From NCBI GenBank assembly GCA_034620365.1, contig JAQGEQ010000255.1, positions 744,001 through 808,000 of the forward strand: a DNA stretch of 64,000 nucleotides, given 5' to 3'. The notes under the pieces were generated by a model. That model was given only the letters and a program-made list of their open reading frames with translations. It did not search any database and was not told the DNA's origin. Origin of the DNA: Pegea sp. RAD2-039. Taxonomy: Eukaryota; Chordata; Thaliacea; Salpida; Salpidae. Positions within the stretch are counted from its first letter, which is position 1, and each line of letters opens with the position of its first letter. Positions 58,386 to 64,000 of the stretch are shown piece after piece. A program made the position numbers and the translations under genes.

Positions 58386-58391
58386 AATAAA
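58386..58391 (+). promoter_or_regulatory. Poly(A) signal, SENP8-like copy 1
   Basis: AATAAA 117 nt past the stop, followed by a T run and TGTTCAATG. Confidence 0.65.
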
Positions 58392-58419
58392 AACCTTATT
58401 TTTTCAAATGTTCAATGAA

Positions 58420-59720
58420 TGGTCTTTAAGGTGATTGATTGAGTTTAAACAAACAAAAAGTTAAAGCTGCGTATGTGGGCATAAATCACATTCTAAATGG
58501 TTGGAAGCTAAGGACTTTATAGTGTATATATCTTATTTCTAATAGAATTTAGTTTAATTCATCTATAACTACCGCTAATATTGATATGACCAAGTTTTCG
58601 TATAGTAGAGCTTATTGATAGCTATCAACATTCCTGTACCCAAGACTATACGAAAATCAAACATAATTAACTTTCTACAACTATTTCTTCCTATTATTGA
58701 CCAAAATTTTGTTTACTTAAAATTTTCAATTAAGTAAAAACTCGTTATTAAATTAAGATGCTTTTAAATAAGAAAAATCTCTTTAAAAATATCAACAGTT
58801 CAAAATTCTACTAGTCAATAGAAAAATTAAGTGTATTATATATAAAAATGTAAAAAATATGCAACACAATTATGCAAAGTTGAACAGCCTGTTCAGACAT
58901 GTATAAAAAAATTGAAAGAACGATGCCGTTGAAAATCGATCTCTGAAATTTAAAACTCATGTCGCCAAAGACTCATGTTTAAACTTACAAAAACATAATC
59001 TAAATGGGATAAAGTAATTAGCAACAAATTTACTGAACACAGATACTCATAACCAGCTAAATAGTTATCTCAGAAGCTTTATTCCAGATCGGCGTTGAGA
59101 CGCGTCAAATGCTGGGAGTTTCTCAAAAAAGAAAACTGCAAAAAATATAACGAGTTAAGATGTCACATTAAAATATGATACTAAAAATAACTTTTTGGAT
59201 TTTCACGAGTTACAATTAGAAATCTGTCAGGTACTTCACACCCTAAAGTGGTTAATGAGGTTTTATTGACTGCAGACTAGTCTTTGATGTTCAGAAATGT
59301 GCTTTAAAGTCGGTTAGGGTCTAGAAAATCATTTGATTGTTATATTAACAAGAAAATCTGCTTATAAATTTTAGTACTAATAGAGGCAATAATGACAGCA
59401 TTTATTGGTGTTAGAGATTCAGTTTAATCATGTACTTTTCCAAAAAATGACAACTTTAACGAAACTACAAGGCTTACATGATCTAAACCTGTTTACAAGG
59501 CCTATAACTGCTATTATAATAAACTTTGCACATCAAAATGCATGATATTATTGTATTCCCAGACTAAAGAAAATGCCATCGCTATCTATCGAATAAATAC
59601 AGAAACTGTCTCTACTTTGGGGAGTTTCCCACGAAGGAAACTGGAAAAAAAAATTATTTATGATTTCACAATCAAATATGATACTAAAGATAACTTTTGA
59701 CATTACAATGTTATGTTATT
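58420..59720. other. Gene-less 3' part of unit 1
   Basis: AT-rich, no exon seen. Positions up to about 58775 are matched by the end of the window in unit 2; the remainder has no partner here. Confidence 0.4.
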
Positions 59721-60294
59721 ACTTTTGAATTGGCCCAAGGTGGGGGATTACCGTAACTGTTACCATTAGTATTCATATTTAGTTTCCATTACTTCAATAA
59801 CAGAGAAGTACTATTTTATAAATTGTTTTTTACAAAAATCAATTGTGATTAAAGTACTGAGCTATGAAAAAAAAATCTTTAATATCATAATCTTTACCAA
59901 AATAATATAGAAATAAACTATTATTTTAAAGTTTTATTTTATAAATTTTATAAAAAAAGTTTTATAATTATGTTAAATTCTTTATTAATAATAGGGGCCT
60001 TCTATGGTCGAAAACGGCGTAATTTCATTCTAGCATAATTTTCAAATGAAACTCAAAATTGTACAAAATTTTATAGTATTATGAGATTTGATGATTTCTC
60101 AAATACTATTTATTGATTAATAACAATTAGTAAATTTATATTTTTTAAGGAATAAAATAACTTTAGATCTTTTTTTGAGTCTTCCATCACTGTATTAGAT
60201 AATATTTGAGTCTTGCAAAAAACTCGTTAATTTGTCTGTTTTAAATTTGAAAATCAAATACTTTGTGCATATGGCTAGTCACTGCGATTCTCTC

Positions 60295-61388
60295 AATTCT
60301 TTGTCAACTTGAATGTTTCTCAAAAGGCTTTTTCTATGATATCCAGGTACAAGGCCTCCCTTTCCCACATTTAAAACATATATTTGATTGAGCTAAATAT
60401 GTTTAAAAATCATGAAGTTTCAATCTCAACATTTTAAACCCACCTGTATGGATGCTATCATCGATTCTGATTGGTTCTCACTAAGGACCCACTATCTCTT
60501 GTGTATCTTCCACCGTTCTGCTGACACTAGATTATTAGTTGTTGCGTCGGGCATCTTTAAGTTTCACCGATTGGTGAAAAGCTTCTGCTAAATTCTTTGA
60601 ACTAACAACCGTTGTCTTATCTCTGACGAGGATGTTACATCTGTACATGACTCCCTTAGTGATTAACCTGACTTTTGCCTTTAAGTTAGTAGCGAATGAC
60701 AAACACAAATCTCATTGCATTGATTTTCTTGCATACAACGATTGCAGCATTATTGCAGCTTCTACATAATTCAGACAGCTCTTAGTTTAGAACTTAGTTT
60801 CCATGCGGCAGGATTGCTCATGCGGCAAGAGTCCACTCTCCACGCCAACAAGGTTATCCAGCAAAACAAAGTGACTGAGCCATTGCAAAAGCTGCCAGAA
60901 CGATACTGCAGTAACATATTATTGCAACATAGTATTGTAGTAACAAACTGCTTACAAAGCTAAAACTTTAGGTTTAAGTTCGGAGACTTGCGTCTTGTAG
61001 AAGTGTTATCATTAAGCAGACTAACACAGCCCTTCTACCCTGGTTTTATTTGGACTTTTCCCTATTGCAAATTCCCACCTGAGCTAGTATTTATGACCCT
61101 CCGCGAGTTAGGCGAGTATAGTAACCGCTACACAAGTATTATAAATTGCCAACATTGGCATTTCTAAAGTGTGAAGTTTTCCCTTTTTTAATATTATTAT
61201 AATTCTAATTGTTCACTGTAATATGCTTTGAGTGCTATCGAAATACCATGTTTTTACTTTCTAAATTTTTGACTAAACAGATGTTATTTGTGAGAATGTG
61301 TGTTAGCATGAGGTGCTCACTTCAGGTACCCTCCTTTGCATTTATAATAATGAATAAATAAATGAATAAATAAAAACAAATAAATAAA
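60295..61388 (+). mobile_element. Internally deleted LINE, unit 2
   Basis: Duplicate of 55020-56118 with the same internal loss, so the element had already decayed before the duplication. The endonuclease-like frame is interrupted here (substitutions and a 3-5 nt deletion near 60443), while the 3' tail is intact. Confidence 0.65.
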
Positions 61389-62325
61389 GTATTTAGGCTT
61401 TTGATTTGTTATTCTGGATGTCTGCTTTAAATGAATTTGTGAACTAATTTTTGAAACAACAAGTATTCAAAAATTAATTTCTTGAGAAAATATAAAGATA
61501 AAAAATAATTTGGTGCACAATTTATCAAAGATTGTATTGATTTTGTATACGAGCAGACATTCAAAATTTAAGAATCTAATAGTTATTTTTTGCCCATTGG
61601 TAATCATCATTGAAGCCAATAATTCACAGACTCCATAAACGGTTTGTTTGTTTTTAAAATTATTTTTCCTCAATTGTTAATCTTTTTAGATTTGAGAAGT
61701 AAACATTACTATTTCTTTTGTAAAAATATGATTAAATATATACTTTTTGACAAACTTTAAGAAAATCTAAAAACTAATCAAGCAAAGTTTTGCTATTTAA
61801 ACTCATGATTTAGTTTGGTTTGTTTCTTTGTAATAACTAGTCAAAATTATTTCAATTTTTGTTACAGATTTTTGTATCAAAAATAAATTATTTATTTTTT
61901 CATGAGTTTATAATTTTGTAATATTGCTAGTTGTTAAGATGAAGAAAAATATGAAAATAATTCTTGGTGATGCACCTTAAAAATTTTTAATAGTTTAATA
62001 TAATTCTTTATAATTTTTGTTAAAATTTGTACTTGTAAAGAAATTTTTAATAATAAAGTTTATTAAATTAAGGAAAAAAATAATATTGCATTCTTTATTG
62101 TAATGATTTAATTCAATTTTTTTTGTTTATGTTTTTAGTAGACAATTAAATTTTTGTTTATATGATATTTTACAAAAATATATATTTTAAATTTATGAAC
62201 TTAATGTGTTGTACACAAGTATTTTTGTTTATTCTAAACTTTCAATAAGTTATTATTATAAAACTAAAAAATTAAGATAATTTATGATTTTTATACTGCA
62301 ATTAAAGCATTTCATTTCGCTTAAG

Positions 62326-62333
62326 TATAAAAG
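62326..62333 (+). promoter_or_regulatory. TATA box of SENP8-like copy 2
   Basis: TATAAAAG, 129 nt before ATG 62455. Confidence 0.6.
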
Positions 62334-62454
62334 ATCATTTCACTCCTTAGTTATATGATTTTAGTGTGATGTGTTCATCAGCTTATTTTACTTTTTATAG
62401 AAATTATTTATTTAAATTTTGATTCAAAACCAAAGTGACACTTCCATAAAACAG

Positions 62455-63494
62455 ATGGCTGACAGTAATCAAACAATTTTGGAAGAATTAGAAAGATTAA
62501 AAAACCCATCAAGCTGGCTTAATGATGTAATAATAAACTCTTACATTAAATTAGTTTTAAAGGATAGATCAAATTGGATTGCTGTGGACTCTTTTTTGAT
62601 TGAACATGTAAGACAAATGAAGAAAAAAAATTCTACAAGAAAACGATCTTTTTTACCCTCCGGATGGGTGGAAACTGGTAATATGTTGATTCCAATTTTT
62701 AGTGGAAATCACTGGTCACTAATACATGTCCAACTGCCCCAGGGAAAACTGAGGTATTATAACTCACTATCCCCTTCATTTAAAGATACTGAAGCAGTTG
62801 ATGTAAGTTTTGGTTTAATGTTTTTTTTCAATTATATATTTGATTATTTAGAAACTTTTAGTTACCTGATAAACTAATTTGATAAATGTCCTAATTATTA
62901 TAGCATCAAAGACACAGTTTGTTGTAGTAAGATTTAGATAAAAAATGACTTTCAGACTGATCCCAGCATACATTGAAAAGCTCAGACACAACTTGACAAC
63001 TGAAAGCTTCATTAAAAAGAATATAATTAGTTTGAAATTAAACTTACAACTAAGAAAAACTAAATTATATTCTTGAACAGTTAATTGCTGAATATTTAGC
63101 TGAGGAGTATCGTTTGGCTTGTGGAAAAGAAATAGTCTGGGAACGTATCACAGAAATGGTTAATATTTAAGTGATTTATTTAAATACAAAACTTCAATTG
63201 TAAGAAGTTCAGAGTTTAAAATTTTATTAATATATTCTACAGTTAAATAAATAATAGATTTAGCAGATCTTTTAGTCTTGAAGAACTTTAAATAATTTAT
63301 AAATTATTAAGCAAACCATTTGATTTATTATGTTTCAGGAACCATTACAAACTAACTCATATGATTGTGGAGTATTCGTCTGCATCTTTGCAAGAATCGT
63401 TGCTGAAGATTTATCTAAACGAATAACACCATCAGATGTTCAAAGTTACCGCAAAGTGATCCAAATTGAGCTAACTCAACAAAGCCTTGCTTAA
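62455..63494 (+). CDS. SENP8/NEDP1-like C48 cysteine protease, copy 2
   Basis: Exons 62455-62802, 63081-63158 and 63339-63494, the same structure as copy 1, 193 residues. About 11 residues differ (among them H7T, I14R, D17N, an Arg to Cys in the exon 2 helix, and His to Tyr just before the DCG motif, giving NSYDCG as is common in SENP8). His86, Asn103, Gln146 and Cys152 are all unchanged, and there is no stop or frameshift. The duplicate is intact and likely expressed from its own TATA box. Confidence 0.9.
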
Positions 63495-63610
63495 AACAGC
63501 CAAGAAGATCTATAAGACTACTAGAAGTTTATCAGCACATTCTACTCCTTTAAGTTATATATTTTCAAACCGTTGCTCTTTAAGTTAAATTTCTATTTGC
63601 TATTTTGTTC

Positions 63611-63616
63611 AATAAA
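63611..63616 (+). promoter_or_regulatory. Poly(A) signal, SENP8-like copy 2
   Basis: AATAAA at the same distance from the stop as in copy 1. Confidence 0.65.
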
Positions 63617-64000
63617 AACCTCATTTTTTCAAATGTTCAATGAATGGTCTTTAAGGTGATTGATTGAGTTTAAACAAACAAAAAGTTAAAGCTGCGTTTG
63701 TGAGCATAAATCACATTCTAAATGGTTGGAAGCTAAGGACTTTATAGTGTATATATCTTATTTCTAATAGAATTTAGTTTAATTCATCTATAACTACCGC
63801 TAATAGTGATATGACCAAGCTTTCGTTTAGTAGAGCTTATTGATAGCTACCAACATTCCTGTACCAAAGACTTTACAAAAATCAAACATAATTATCTTTC
63901 TACAACTATTTCTTCCTATTATTGACCAAATTTTTGTTTAGTTAAAATATTCAATTAAGTAAAAACTCGTTATTACATTAAAATGCTTTTAAATAAGAAA

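Larger units (their letters stand above)
54479..59727. repeat. 5.25-kb tandem duplication, unit 1
   Basis: Begins at TTTTGAATTGGC...AAGGTGGGGG and is repeated in the same orientation from about 59725, where the same words return. It contains a LINE remnant and a complete SENP8-like gene. The offset is about 5,245-5,270 bp at the left markers and 5,225 bp across the gene because of small indels. Confidence 0.9.
59728..64000. repeat. 5.25-kb tandem duplication, unit 2 (runs off the window)
   Basis: Aligns with 54479-58775 throughout, with small indels (for example deletion of a CTTCTGTATGG piece near 60445 and a 21-bp loss near 61812). The breakpoint at the far end is outside the window. Confidence 0.9.

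Overview
The window is nuclear DNA of an AT-rich (about 70% A+T by eye) animal, most likely an invertebrate. The evidence is GT-AG introns of about 50-1,400 nt, C2H2 zinc-finger genes, seven-transmembrane receptor genes, a deneddylase-like C48 protease, a eukaryotic tRNA-Arg(CCT), AATAAA polyadenylation signals and many decayed LINE and SINE copies. I cannot name the phylum. No sign of a prokaryotic, plasmid or viral origin was seen.

Layout. Positions 1-371 hold the 3' end of an unknown gene. Positions 5202-7294 hold a seven-exon gene of unknown family. Positions 11436-13847 hold a clean three-exon gene for a TPR-like helical protein, flanked at a distance by inverted repeat arms (about 8.2-8.9 and 16.0-16.7 kb). 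A small minus-strand gene or remnant (15132-15602) ends upstream against a LINE 3' end.

The centre is a large direct segmental duplication, about 17.8-28.4 kb (block A) and 37.9-49.2 kb (block B). Each block carries a minus-strand zinc-finger gene with a long C-terminal array of about 80-residue repeats, and head-to-head with it a plus-strand single-exon 7TM receptor-like gene. The receptors are about 96% identical. The zinc-finger proteins have diverged much more, and each copy carries a different lesion in its repeat array: a 1-base insertion in A and a TGA in B. The noncoding DNA between the genes is in places almost identical and is rich in palindromic CRE-type TGACGTCA sites. Between the blocks lie roughly 3.3-kb tandem repeat units with LINE remnants; one has a minisatellite of about 70 copies of a 9-bp unit.

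The right part holds a decayed reverse-transcriptase fragment (49.2-50.2 kb, minus), tRNA-Arg(CCT) (minus) and a minus-strand multi-exon membrane-protein gene (about 51.8-54.2 kb). It ends with a direct tandem duplication of a 5.25-kb unit (54.48-59.73 kb, then to the window end). Each unit carries a decayed LINE and an intact three-exon SENP8/NEDP1-like protease gene with a TATA box. Both proteases have Asn at the position of the usual catalytic Asp.

Repeats: at least seven copies of one LINE 3' end family are present, and a tRNA-derived SINE with intact box A and box B shares the same 3' tail. This is a SINE/LINE partner pair visible within one window. Exon coordinates were derived by matching splice sites and reading phase by eye and have no transcript support.
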